DNA of 64,000 nucleotides from Streptomyces sp. ASQP_92 (GTDB lineage Bacteria; Actinomycetota; Actinomycetes; Streptomycetales; Streptomycetaceae), in assembly GCF_025399895.1 (NCBI RefSeq), contig NZ_JAODUA010000016.1, forward strand, positions 1 through 64,000, written 5' to 3'. The translations under genes were made by a program, and so were the position numbers. Below are positions 33,163-41,445 of the stretch, piece after piece. Under the pieces are notes generated by a model, which was not told the origin of the DNA, did not search any database, and saw nothing but the letters and a program-made list of their open reading frames with translations. Every line of letters starts with the position of its first letter. Within the stretch, counting starts at the first letter, position 1.

Positions 33163-35031
33163 TCACATCTGGGTCAGTGCCCAGATCCCCACGGCGAAGC
33201 ACACCAGCGCGATCAGGAGCACCGGGACGGCGACCTTGGCGGGCGGCCCGGGCCGGGGCCGCGGTGTGAGTTGTGGTTGTGGTGCCGGCTGGGACTGAGG
33301 TTGTGCGACGGATGACCCGAACGAGGAGCCCTGGAGGGGAACTTGGGGCGCCTCGGCCGCATAGGGGTACGGCGTTGTGTAAGGGGTCGTCGCGGGGGTG
33401 GGAGGCGTCCGGTCGTAGTGCTGTGCTGCATATGGTGCGGCCGGGGCAGCCGGCGGCGGGGCCTGGGTCGGCGGGGTGGGCGGTTGCTGCGGGGCGGGAG
33501 GGAAGGTTCCGGTGCCGAAGCTGTGCGGTGCCGGTGCCGGTGCCGGTGCGGGAGCGGGGGCGGGAGTGGGTGCCGCGTGACCCGGGGTGGCCCGGGCCGC
33601 CGGGTTGGGCAGGGGGTGGCCCGCCGCCGAGTCACTCGCCGCCCACTGGCCCGGGGCCGGCTGGCCCGGTAACGGACCGCCTGCCACCGAGTTACCCACC
33701 ACCGAGCTCGCCCCCCACTGGCCCGGCGTCGATTGGCCCGGCCAGGGTTGGCCGGGCAAGGGCTGACCCGGCATCGGTCGGCCGAGCTCGGGTCGGCCCT
33801 CTATAGAACGGCCCTCCACGGAACCGCCCTGTACGGAGCCGCCCTCCATGGAACGGCCCTCCAGGGCGTGGCCCTCCCCGGGACGACTTTCCTCGGCCGG
33901 GCCCTGCGGGAGACCCGACACGGGCGGGCCCACCGCCGACATACCGGACGCCCCCGATGCGTACGCCCCCGAGGCGTACGCGCCCGATCCATACGCACCC
34001 GAGGCATCGGCCCCCTGGCCGTAGGCCCCAGAGCCATACGCTTCCCCGCCGCGTACCCCCGTCTCGTACGCCTCCCCGCCGTACGCCCCCGGTCCAAACG
34101 GCGGCCCCCCGTCACGCCCGGAGGCTGAGGGCTCCGGACGTCGCGGCGGCTGCGTGGGGCCCTGGTCGGTGCAGCCGGGGGGTAGGGGGCCGATCTGGTC
34201 GAAGACCTCGACGGGCTCCTCGTCGGGGTCGGGGTCGGGCAGCAGCTCGACGGCCGAGGCCAGCGCCTTGCGCGCCCCCGTCGCGGTGCGGAACCGGTTC
34301 TGCGGGTTCGGTTGGAGGAGCCCTGCCAGGACCTGCCAGAGGGGCTCGGGGATGCCCTGAGGGGCGCCGGGGGTGCCGTGGGCGGTGAAGTACTCGACGA
34401 GGGCCCGCGCGTCCGGTTTGCTGCCCTCCAGGAGGTACAGCGCGACCAGACCGACGGCGAACAGGTCGGCGGGGAAGTCGGGTTCGGCGCCCATCATCTG
34501 CTCGGGCGCGAAGTAACCCGGCGTTCCCACCACGTAGTTGGTCTCGGTGAGCCGGGGCTCGTCCTTGCGCAGGGAGATGCCGAAGTCGGAGAGGCGCAGA
34601 TGGGGGCGGCCGCTTCCGGTGGCTTCCAAAAGGATGTTGGCCGGTTTGATGTCGCGGTGGACGACGCCCTCGGCGTGGACGGCGGCGAGGCCGGACAGCA
34701 GCTGGTCGAGCAGGGTGCACACGAACCGGGGCGGCAACGGCCCGTAGTCACCGATGAGATGGGCCAGCGAGCCCCCGCTCACCAGGTCCATGGTGAACAG
34801 GACCTTGTCGTCGTCGGCGGCCCAACTGGCGGGCGCCAGAACATGGGGGTGGTCGATCCTGAGGGCCTGCTCGCGGACGAACCGCAACAGGGTGTGCGCG
34901 TCGCTCTGCTGAAGCACCTTCGCCGCCACGTAACGGCGTCTGCGCCGGTCCCAGGCGCGCCAGACGGCTCCGGCCCCGCCCCGTCCGACCGGATCGATCA
35001 GCTCGTACCGACCGGCGAAGACCTCGCCCAC
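33163..35031 (-). CDS. Ser/Thr protein kinase, Pro/Gly-rich, single-pass
   Basis: 622 residues. Kinase domain about 8-265: glycine loop GRGGAGAVWRAW, Lys in YVAAKVL, catalytic HRDIKPANILL, DFG in LSDFGIS, and APEQ. Then about 330 residues of low-complexity linker rich in GSAYGSGAYASGA and EGRS/PGQ units, and a C-terminal membrane segment (VPVLLIALVCFAVGIWAL). No extracellular sensor domain follows it, so the kinase faces inside and the sensor is unclear. Convergent with the 31801 gene and 31 bp from the XRE gene. Confidence 0.85.
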   Translation of the reverse strand: MGEVFAGRYELIDPVGRGGAGAVWRAWDRRRRRYVAAKVLQQSDAHTLLRFVREQALRIDHPHVLAPASWAADDDKVLFTMDLVSGGSLAHLIGDYGPLPPRFVCTLLDQLLSGLAAVHAEGVVHRDIKPANILLEATGSGRPHLRLSDFGISLRKDEPRLTETNYVVGTPGYFAPEQMMGAEPDFPADLFAVGLVALYLLEGSKPDARALVEYFTAHGTPGAPQGIPEPLWQVLAGLLQPNPQNRFRTATGARKALASAVELLPDPDPDEEPVEVFDQIGPLPPGCTDQGPTQPPRRPEPSASGRDGGPPFGPGAYGGEAYETGVRGGEAYGSGAYGQGADASGAYGSGAYASGAYASGASGMSAVGPPVSGLPQGPAEESRPGEGHALEGRSMEGGSVQGGSVEGRSIEGRPELGRPMPGQPLPGQPWPGQSTPGQWGASSVVGNSVAGGPLPGQPAPGQWAASDSAAGHPLPNPAARATPGHAAPTPAPAPAPAPAPAPHSFGTGTFPPAPQQPPTPPTQAPPPAAPAAPYAAQHYDRTPPTPATTPYTTPYPYAAEAPQVPLQGSSFGSSVAQPQSQPAPQPQLTPRPRPGPPAKVAVPVLLIALVCFAVGIWALTQM

Positions 35032-35062
35032 CCGACGCCCCCCAGGATCGATCGGACCGTTG

Positions 35063-35626
35063 TCAGCTCTGGTGCGCCTCGTAGTGCGAGACCGCCTCGG
35101 CGGTGCGCCCTGCGCCGTACACCCGGAGGAACTCTGCCAGTTCGGGGTGGGCGGGGGCGAGGGTGTCGGCCGCGTCGATGATGTCGCCCGCGGCCGCGAC
35201 GGAACGCAGCAACGACTGGATCTCGCGCACGACGCGGCGCACGGTCGGGGCGCCGGAACTGGACGTGGTCTGGCCGGTGTTGGTCAGCACCGAGCCTCCT
35301 TGCGACTTCTTGATCTCTTCCATCCGGTCGGTGGCCTCGGCAGCGCTCACGCTGCCGTCGGCGACCTGCCCCGCCAGGTCCTGGAGGGCCTGGACGCGCT
35401 GCACCACGGCCGGATTGCCGATCTTGGCGCGCTGTCCGCTCATGAGCTGCGACAGCATGGGCGCCGAGAGCCCGAGAACAGCGGCGAGCCGGGCCTGGTT
35501 GAGCCCGAGGTCGTCTATCAGCCGGCGGAAGAGCGCCCCCAGCGGCTCCCCGTACCAGCTTCGCTGAAGCTCCCTGGCTCTGGCGGTCGCTTCCTGCTGT
35601 GCTGCGTCCATTGCGCGTCTCCCCAT
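35063..35626 (-). CDS. XRE-family HTH protein
   Basis: 187 residues (alternative start ATG 35611). The Cro/C1-type HTH is LFRRLIDDLGLNQARLAAVLGLSAPMLSQLMSGQRAKIGN; the second half is helical with TVRRVVREIQSLLRSVAAAGD. Strongly conserved in Streptomyces beside the kinase gene; target unknown. It is transcribed ahead of the kinase gene with a 31-bp gap, so probably one unit. Confidence 0.85.
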   Translation of the reverse strand: MGRRAMDAAQQEATARARELQRSWYGEPLGALFRRLIDDLGLNQARLAAVLGLSAPMLSQLMSGQRAKIGNPAVVQRVQALQDLAGQVADGSVSAAEATDRMEEIKKSQGGSVLTNTGQTTSSSGAPTVRRVVREIQSLLRSVAAAGDIIDAADTLAPAHPELAEFLRVYGAGRTAEAVSHYEAHQS

Positions 35627-35763
35627 CGCTTCCCCATTGAGGCCGCTTCACGGGTGCGAACCTCGCCGAGCATCTTACGGAGAGTGGTCGTTCACCGGGA
35701 GTCCCAATCCTTTTGCGAGATCCCCGGTTTCACCCGGTACTCTTGTTCCGCAACACCTCATCC

Positions 35764-35836
35764 GGGGCCTTAGCTCAGTTGGTAGAGCGCTGCCTTTGCA
35801 AGGCAGATGTCAGGAGTTCGAATCTCCTAGGCTCCA
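35764..35836 (+). tRNA. tRNA-Ala (TGC)
   Basis: Acceptor GGGGCCT pairs with AGGCTCC, discriminator A at 35836, D-arm AGCTCAGTTGGTAGAGC, anticodon loop CTTTGCAAG with TGC, T-arm GGAGTTCGAATCTCC. CCA is not encoded. In Streptomyces this tRNA usually follows the tRNA-Ile whose 3' half forms attR. Confidence 0.97.
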
Positions 35837-35842
35837 CATCCC

Positions 35843-35886
35843 AAGAGGCCCCCTGACCTGCGGAAACGCGGATCAGGGGGCCTCTT
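35843..35886 (+). terminator. tRNA-Ala terminator
   Basis: Perfect 14-bp arms AAGAGGCCCCCTGA (35843-35856) and TCAGGGGGCCTCTT (35873-35886). Confidence 0.85.
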
Positions 35887-36425
35887 AGTGCTGCCTGGTC
35901 GGATCGGATGGGGGGCGGTGCCGAACCGGGCCTGCCCGCCTGCCCGCGGGGGCGGGGGCAGGGGCAGGGGCAGGGGTTACGACCGGACGGCGGCGGTTGG
36001 TGTCGGCGATCGCGGAGCCGCGGTCGAGGCCGGTGCACACCGCGTCCTCACCGCTGGACCCGCGCCGCCGAACCCGCGCCGCCGAACCCGCGCCGCCGAA
36101 CCCGCGCGGCCGAACCCGCACGGGCCCTCCGCGTCCTCACCAGCCGGACCCGCACGGCCGGACCCGCACGGCCGCGCTCTCACCGGCCGAACCCGCCCGG
36201 CCGACGTCGCACCGGCCGGTGAACCTTCGGCGTCGCCGGGGTCAGTGCGCGCCCCGGCTCCGCACATCACCTCCGCGCTCCCGCGACGACGGCGGTCGGC
36301 CGGCCTCCCCGGTACGGGACAGCGACAGGGGTCGCGCCGCCGTCGTTCAGGTTCAACACGCGTTACGGCGGCGGGCGGGAGTTGGTGGCGCCCCGGCGTG
36401 CGGCGGCGCTCGCTCGGTCCGAGAA
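35887..36425. other. intergenic with tandem repeats, no gene
   Basis: About 540 bp between the tRNA-Ala terminator and the DUF5324 terminator. Long open frames here are composition artefacts. It holds the 14-bp tandem repeat at 36061 and a degenerate CCGGACCCGCACGG series just after. Confidence 0.6.
36061..36116. repeat. four tandem 14-bp repeats
   Basis: Unit CGCGCCGCCGAACC, three exact copies and one with a single change, end to end. Degenerate relatives continue to about 36210. Probably a slippage-expanded minisatellite. Confidence 0.85.
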
Positions 36426-36471
36426 CGCCGGACGCCCGGCGGCCCCTCGAAGGGCCGCCGGGCGTCCGGCG
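36426..36471 (-). terminator. perfect 20-bp terminator hairpin
   Basis: Arms 36426-36445 and 36452-36471 (CGCCGGACGC... / ...GCGTCCGGCG) with a 6-nt loop, 13 bp after the DUF5324 stop. Confidence 0.85.
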
Positions 36472-36484
36472 CGTCCGGTACTGC

Positions 36485-37198
36485 TCAGTGCCGCTCGTCG
36501 CCGTCCGCGGCGTCGGCCTCCGCCTCGGCCTGCTTGGCCTCGACCTCGGGGTCGAGGGCGTCGGCGGTCGTGCCGTCCACGGCGGTGAGCGGCGGCCGGT
36601 CGGCGGCGACCTCGGTCGGCTCGGGGGGCTCGACCAGCCAGTCCGGGTTGGCCTGCTTGTCCCACCAGCGCCACGCGGCGTACGCGCCGCCCGCGAGGAC
36701 GCCGAAGATCAGGAAGCCCTTGCCGGCGCGGGCCATCTTGGCCTGACGCCGGTGCTTGCGCGCGAGCTTCTCGATCTCCTTGGTCGTCACCTGCCCGCGC
36801 AGCGCGGCCAGGGCCGCCGCGGAGCGCGCCATGGCCTCCTCGCGCAGCGGCTGGGCGGCGGCGACCGCCTGCTCCACGCGGGGCGCCGCGTAGTCGGCGG
36901 CCTGACGCGCGGCGCGACGCGAGCGCTCCGCCGCCTGGTGGGCGACCTCGTCCATCTTCGACGGGACGCGCGGCGCCACATGGGCGTCGTACTGGTGCCG
37001 CGCCTGGTGGCGGGCCTGCGCCGCGGCCTTGGTCACCTTCGGCGCGACGCGCACACGCGCCTCCTTGGCGTAATGCTGTGCGTACTGTGCGGCCTGCTGC
37101 TTGGCCGAGTCGGCGTAGGGCGCCACCACTTCCGCGGCGTGCAGCACGCTCTCCTTCGCCGTTCCGGTTGCGGCGCGCACGCTCTCCATGCGGGTCAC
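36485..37198 (-). CDS. DUF5324 family protein
   Basis: 237 residues from GTG 37198 with a perfect GGAGGAGG upstream. Long Ala/Arg helical N-terminal part (SAKQQAAQYAQHYAKEARVRVAPKV) reminiscent of apolipoprotein-like coiled helices, then one membrane segment (GKGFLIFGVLAGGAYAAWRWW) and the conserved KQANPDWLVEPP before an acidic tail. Conserved in Streptomyces next to the cyclophilin gene; function unknown. Confidence 0.8.
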   Translation of the reverse strand: MTRMESVRAATGTAKESVLHAAEVVAPYADSAKQQAAQYAQHYAKEARVRVAPKVTKAAAQARHQARHQYDAHVAPRVPSKMDEVAHQAAERSRRAARQAADYAAPRVEQAVAAAQPLREEAMARSAAALAALRGQVTTKEIEKLARKHRRQAKMARAGKGFLIFGVLAGGAYAAWRWWDKQANPDWLVEPPEPTEVAADRPPLTAVDGTTADALDPEVEAKQAEAEADAADGDERH

Positions 37199-37514
37199 GT
37201 GATCCTCCTCCTTGGTGGCGGTTCGGTATGTCGCCTTTCCACCCAGCTCGAAATCATGCCTGTCCTGCGGGTACCCGGCATGTGCGGAAAGGCATCCGGG
37301 TGGGCGGCGTGTATTGAAAAGAAATGAGGGGCGGGGTGTGGAGCGCGGTACTGAGGGGGAGCTCGTCGACGACAATGCCACGGTTGGGGGCGGTACGGCA
37401 CCGTTCGGCGGGTATCTGTCGGAAGCCGGGCGGTTTTCCACCCGTCGGCGGCGTCCGTGCGAGGATCGTGGGACGTCAGAGCAGATCTTTGCAGCGCTTC
37501 AAGGAAGGCAGATC

Positions 37515-38048
37515 GTGGCCGAGCAGCTTTACGCCACCCTGAAGACCAATCAGGGCGACATCGAGATTCGGCTCCTGCCGAACCACGCACCCAAGACGGT
37601 CAAGAACTTCGTGGAACTCGCCAAGGGTGAGCGCGAGTGGACGAACCCGGCGACCGGCCAGAAGACCACGGCCCCGCTGTACGACGGCACCGTCTTCCAC
37701 CGCGTGATCAGCGGCTTCATGATCCAGGGCGGCGACCCGCTGGGCAACGGCACCGGCGGCCCGGGCTACGAGTTCGCCGACGAGTTCCACCCCGACCTGG
37801 CCTTCAACAAGCCGTACCTGCTGGCCATGGCGAACGCGGGCCCGGCCACCAACGGCTCGCAGTTCTTCATCACCGTGTCGCCGACCGCGTGGCTGACCGG
37901 CAAGCACACCATCTTCGGCGAGGTCTCCAGCGACGCCGGCCGCAAGGTCGTCGACGCCATCGTGTCGACCGCCACCAACCCGCGCACCGACCGCCCGGTC
38001 GACGACGTCGTCATCGAGTCGGTCGTCGTGGAGAGCCGCGAAGGCTGA
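37515..38048 (+). CDS. ppiA: peptidyl-prolyl cis-trans isomerase (cyclophilin)
   Basis: 177 residues from GTG 37515, AAGGAAGG 6 nt upstream. Cyclophilin signatures: YDGTVFHRVISGFMIQGGDPLGNGTGGPGYEF, and LAMANAGPATNGSQFFIT; active-site Arg (FHRV) and the Trp in TAWLTGKHTIFGEV are present. No signal peptide: cytoplasmic. It catalyses proline isomerisation during folding. A terminator at 38072-38106 follows. Confidence 0.95.
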   Translation: MAEQLYATLKTNQGDIEIRLLPNHAPKTVKNFVELAKGEREWTNPATGQKTTAPLYDGTVFHRVISGFMIQGGDPLGNGTGGPGYEFADEFHPDLAFNKPYLLAMANAGPATNGSQFFITVSPTAWLTGKHTIFGEVSSDAGRKVVDAIVSTATNPRTDRPVDDVVIESVVVESREG

Positions 38049-38071
38049 ACTTCGGCTCCGCAGGGAACCTT

Positions 38072-38106
38072 TCCGCCCCGCTCGTCCGTATGACGAGCGG
38101 GGCGGA
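38072..38106 (+). terminator. terminator after cyclophilin gene
   Basis: Perfect 15-bp stem TCCGCCCCGCTCGTC / GACGAGCGGGGCGGA, loop of 5 nt. Confidence 0.85.
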
Positions 38107-38133
38107 GCTGCTGCACGAGGACGAAGGAGCCCG

Positions 38134-39024
38134 ATGAACCAGGACCAGGACCAGGTGCGCCAGTCCGGCCTGCCCGGCTGCTACCGCCACCCCGGAGTGC
38201 CGACGGGCATCAGCTGCTCGCGCTGCGAGCGGCCGATCTGCCCGGAGTGCATGATCAGCGCGTCCGTCGGTTTCCAGTGCCCCGACTGCGTCCGCTCCGG
38301 ATCCGGCACCGGCCACGCCCTCACGGCGAACCAGCCGCGGACCATGGCGGGCGGGGTCCTGGCGAGCGGTGATCCGCACCTGGTCACCAAGATCCTCATC
38401 GGGATCAACGCGGCTGCCTTTCTGGTGCAGGAGACGGTCGGGAACCGGTTCACCGACGCGTTCTTCCTTTTGGGACGTTCTCCCGTCGTCGGGTTCGACG
38501 GTGTCCAGGGCGTAGCCGAGGGCCAGTGGTACCGCCTGGTCACCTCGATGTTCCTGCACCTCGGTATCGCCCACATCGCCTTCAACATGCTCAGCCTGTG
38601 GTGGCTCGGTGGCCCCCTGGAGGGCGCGCTCGGCCGGGCGCGCTATCTGGCCCTGTACTTCGTGTCGGGTCTGGCGGGCGGAGCGCTGACCTATGTGATC
38701 GCCGCGCCGGACAAGGGCTCGCTCGGCGCCTCCGGCGCGATCTTCGGCCTGTTCGGTGCCATGGCGGTGCTGATGCGCCGCATGAAGTACGACATGCGGC
38801 CGGTCATCGGGCTGCTCGTGGTCAACCTGATCTTCACGTTCAACCCGTGGGTGGGCATCGCCTGGCAGGCCCATGTGGGCGGCCTGGTCGCGGGCGTCCT
38901 GGTCGGCATCGGCATGGTGCACGCCCCGGCCCGGCGGCGCGCACTGGTGCAGTGGGGAAGCTGTGCCCTGGTGCTCGCCGTGTCGGTCGTCCTCGTATTG
39001 ATCCGTACGGCCCAACTCACCTGA
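38134..39024 (+). CDS. rhomboid intramembrane serine protease
   Basis: 296 residues. An N-terminal zinc finger (CYRHPGVPTGISCSRCERPICPECM...FQCPDC) precedes a six- or seven-span membrane core with HIAFNMLSLWWLGGPLE, catalytic Ser200 in GSLGASGAIFGLFG and His247 in WQAHVGGLVAG. Rhomboids cut membrane helices of client proteins; the client is unknown. Typical neighbour of cyclophilin and crgA in Streptomyces. Confidence 0.9.
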   Translation: MNQDQDQVRQSGLPGCYRHPGVPTGISCSRCERPICPECMISASVGFQCPDCVRSGSGTGHALTANQPRTMAGGVLASGDPHLVTKILIGINAAAFLVQETVGNRFTDAFFLLGRSPVVGFDGVQGVAEGQWYRLVTSMFLHLGIAHIAFNMLSLWWLGGPLEGALGRARYLALYFVSGLAGGALTYVIAAPDKGSLGASGAIFGLFGAMAVLMRRMKYDMRPVIGLLVVNLIFTFNPWVGIAWQAHVGGLVAGVLVGIGMVHAPARRRALVQWGSCALVLAVSVVLVLIRTAQLT

Positions 39025-39065
39025 CACCCATCCATCACCACATCGGGTACGAGCTTTCCCCAGAG

Positions 39066-39266
39066 TTGTCCACAGAGGGTGCCCGCCTTTGTGCACCGGG
39101 TGGGGAACGCCTGCGCCCCTCGGCCCTGACCTGGTGTTTTCCAGGCGGGACAAGGGGCGCAGGAGGCGGCGGGGCGGGCGGAGCCAGTCACACCGGCGTC
39201 AACATCCCGGAAGTTATCCACAGATGGTCTGAGTTATCCACTCCCCGTGGATAGCGCTGTGGATAA
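39066..39266. promoter_or_regulatory. cluster of four DnaA boxes
   Basis: TTGTCCACA at 39066-39074, TTATCCACA at 39214-39222, TTATCCACT at 39234-39242 and, reversed, TTATCCACA at 39258-39266. They lie in the convergent gap between the rhomboid and crgA genes, not in a promoter. oriC itself (between dnaA and dnaN) is not in this window. Confidence 0.75.
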
Positions 39267-39315
39267 CTAGGGGCAGAGCTTGCTTTCGGCCCCGGATCGC
39301 GCTGGGGTCGAAGCG

Positions 39316-39570
39316 CTACTTCCACTGCGTGGAGACGCCGAAGCCACCCGCGATGAAGCCGAAACCGACGACGATGTTCCAGTTCCCGAGCGACTTGAGC
39401 GGCAGATCCCCCTCGGTCACATAGAAGAGGACGATCCAGGCCAGCCCGATGAGGAAGAGCGCCAGCATCACCGGGGCGACCCAGCTGCGGTTGCCCAGTT
39501 TGATGGCGGTCGCCTGCTTCGCGGGCGGCGGCGTGAAATCGGCCTTCTTGCGGATACGTGACTTCGGCAC
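39316..39570 (-). CDS. crgA: cell division protein CrgA
   Basis: 84 residues, MPKSRIRKKADFTPPP then two membrane segments (WVAPVMLALFLIGLAWIVLFYV; WNIVVGFGFIAGGFGVST). CrgA is a small membrane protein that inhibits or times septation and interacts with FtsZ/FtsI in actinomycetes. Length and sequence are canonical. Divergent from DUF881 gene. Confidence 0.95.
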   Translation of the reverse strand: MPKSRIRKKADFTPPPAKQATAIKLGNRSWVAPVMLALFLIGLAWIVLFYVTEGDLPLKSLGNWNIVVGFGFIAGGFGVSTQWK

Positions 39571-39640
39571 GAGGGACTCTCCTGTCGATGCGCTGCGTGA
39601 CCGCGCAGGGAACTGTGGCGGCGCCGGGGGACGGGGCTGC

Positions 39641-39656
39641 GGGGGAGGCCTCCCCC
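39641..39656. repeat. 16-bp perfect palindrome
   Basis: GGGGGAGGCCTCCCCC between crgA and the DUF881 gene. Similar G5AGGCCTC5 palindromes are common in Streptomyces intergenic DNA; it may be a REP-like element or an operator. Confidence 0.6.
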
Positions 39657-39707
39657 AAGCGTCCGTTAGCGTAGTGCTTCCGTGGCGTCGAAGGAGATAA
39701 GGGTACG

Positions 39708-40487
39708 TTGAGCAATTCTGCCGACTCCCCCGGCGGGGTCCCCGAGCAGCCCCCGCGGCGCCCGCGCGCCCGCCCGGTGCGGCTGCTCTCCGCCGCCGTC
39801 TTCGCGCTCGCCGGCCTCATCTTCGTCACCAGCTTCAACACGGCCAAGGGCACCAACATCCGTACCGACGCCTCGCTTCTGAAGCTGTCGGACCTCATCA
39901 AGCAGCGCGACCACAAGAACAAGGAACTCGGCGACTCCACCGCGACCCTGCGCGGTGACGTGGACGCGCTGGCCCAGCGCGACGACGGCTCCACCAAGGC
40001 CCAGGACCAGCTCCTCAACGCCCTCAAGGACGCCTCGGGCACCGCCCCGGTCTCGGGGAAGGGCCTGACCGTCACGCTCAACGACGCCCCGCCCAACGCC
40101 ACCGCCGCCCCCGGCTACCCCGCCCCGCAGGCCAACGACCTCGTCATCCACCAGCAGGACCTCCAGGCCGTCGTCAACGCGCTGTGGCAGGGCGGTGCCC
40201 AGGGCATCCAGGTCATGGACCAGCGCCTGATCGCCACCAGCGCGGTCCGCTGCGTGGGCAACACCCTCATCCTCCAGGGCCGCGTCTACTCGCCCCCGTA
40301 CAAGATCACCGCGGTCGGGGACACCGGCAAGCTGCGCGGGGCGCTGAGCGCCTCCAAGGCGATCCAGAACTACCAGCTCTATGTGAAGGCCTACGGGCTC
40401 GGCTGGAAAGTCGGCGAGCACAGGACGATGACTCTCGCCGCCTACTCGGGCACAGTGGATCTCCACTACGCGAAACCGGTGCAGTAG
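39708..40487 (+). CDS. DUF881 family membrane-anchored protein
   Basis: 259 residues from a TTG at 39708 with AAGGAGATA about 11 nt upstream. One N-terminal membrane segment (LLSAAVFALAGLIFVTSF), a short coiled coil and the DUF881 domain (GLTVTLNDAPP...LVIHQQDLQAVVNALWQGGAQGIQVMDQRLIATSAVRC). DUF881 proteins sit next to division or envelope genes; exact function unknown. First gene of a likely operon with the sortases. Confidence 0.85.
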   Translation: MSNSADSPGGVPEQPPRRPRARPVRLLSAAVFALAGLIFVTSFNTAKGTNIRTDASLLKLSDLIKQRDHKNKELGDSTATLRGDVDALAQRDDGSTKAQDQLLNALKDASGTAPVSGKGLTVTLNDAPPNATAAPGYPAPQANDLVIHQQDLQAVVNALWQGGAQGIQVMDQRLIATSAVRCVGNTLILQGRVYSPPYKITAVGDTGKLRGALSASKAIQNYQLYVKAYGLGWKVGEHRTMTLAAYSGTVDLHYAKPVQ

Positions 40488-40510
40488 CGGCGCGGGAGGA
40501 GGCACCGCCG

Positions 40511-41197
40511 ATGTCCGTGCGGGTCCTCGTCCGATCCCTCAGCGAACTGTGCATCACCGTCGGCGCCCTGATCGTTCTGTTCGTCGCCTACCTCCTGTAC
40601 TGGACCGGAGTGAAGGCGGACCACGCGGCCGGCGACCAGATCAGCGGCCTCGAGCAGCAGTGGGCGCAGAGCCCGCCGCCCCGCCCCGCAGCCCCGCAGA
40701 AGGCCGCCCCGCCGCCGCCTCCGTACGCCGAAGGCCGCTCCTTCGCCGTCATGTACGTCCCCCGGCTCGGCAAGGACTGGCACAGGCCGGTCCTCGAAGG
40801 CACCGCCGTCAAGGACCTCCAGAAGGGCCTCGGCCACTACGCCGGCACCACCCGGCTCGGACAGCAGGGCAACTTCTCGGTGGCGGGCCACCGGCGCACC
40901 TACGGCGACCCGTTCAAGGACTTCCCCGAACTGCGGCCCGGTGACGCGGTCGTGCTGCGGGACGACACCACCTGGTACACCTACCGGCTCGACAACAAGC
41001 CCTACCGGACCGTGCCCGGCGACATCGGCGTCATCGACCCCGTCCCGGCCAAGTCGCCCTTCCGCTCCCCGGGCCGCTATCTCACCCTCACCACCTGCGA
41101 CCCGGAATGGGGCAGCAGCCACCGGCTGATCGCCTGGGGGCACCTGGAGGCCACCCAGCCCGTGACACGGGGCGAACCCCCGGCTTTGGACGGCTGA
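40511..41197 (+). CDS. class E sortase
   Basis: 228 residues. N-terminal membrane segment (LCITVGALIVLFVAYLLYWTG), Pro-rich linker, then the sortase barrel with the catalytic His in VAGHRRTYG, Cys in LTLTTCDPEW and Arg in HRLIAWG. Class E enzymes cut LAXTG-type signals and join proteins to the cell wall. 23 bp after DUF881. One of three sortases in this cluster. Confidence 0.9.
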   Translation: MSVRVLVRSLSELCITVGALIVLFVAYLLYWTGVKADHAAGDQISGLEQQWAQSPPPRPAAPQKAAPPPPPYAEGRSFAVMYVPRLGKDWHRPVLEGTAVKDLQKGLGHYAGTTRLGQQGNFSVAGHRRTYGDPFKDFPELRPGDAVVLRDDTTWYTYRLDNKPYRTVPGDIGVIDPVPAKSPFRSPGRYLTLTTCDPEWGSSHRLIAWGHLEATQPVTRGEPPALDG

Positions 41198-41265
41198 CCC
41201 CACTCCACAGCCAGGCCCCTTAGTCTGGTGCCGTAACGATCGTCGGAAGGGACAGCGGGGACAGC

Positions 41266-41445
41266 ATGTACGGCTGGATCTGGCGGCATCTGCCGGGCAA
41301 CACATGGCTGCGGGCGTTCATCTCGCTCGCGATGGTGCTCGTGATCGTCTACGTGCTCTTCCAGTACGTCTTCCCGTGGGCGGAGCCCCTGCTCCCGTTC
41401 AACGACGTGACGGTGGACCAGGGGATGGGGACGACAGCCCGGTGA
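41266..41445 (+). CDS. 59-residue membrane protein
   Basis: A short gene seen by its coupling to the next: its stop overlaps the GTG at 41442 (GTGA). The product starts MYGWIWRHLPGNTWLRAFIS and has one membrane segment (ISLAMVLVIVYVLFQYVF). GGAAGGG lies upstream. Lies between the sortase and the PabA/TrpG gene; function unknown, possibly an envelope factor. Confidence 0.75.
   Translation: MYGWIWRHLPGNTWLRAFISLAMVLVIVYVLFQYVFPWAEPLLPFNDVTVDQGMGTTAR

Noticed and set aside
35888..37327. 479-codon plus-strand frame across the 14-bp repeats and DUF5324
   Set aside because: Made of Arg/Pro/Gly repeat translation and the antisense of a conserved gene.
39066..39266. oriC
   Set aside because: Only four DnaA boxes and no dnaA/dnaN neighbours; Streptomyces oriC has many more boxes between dnaA and dnaN.
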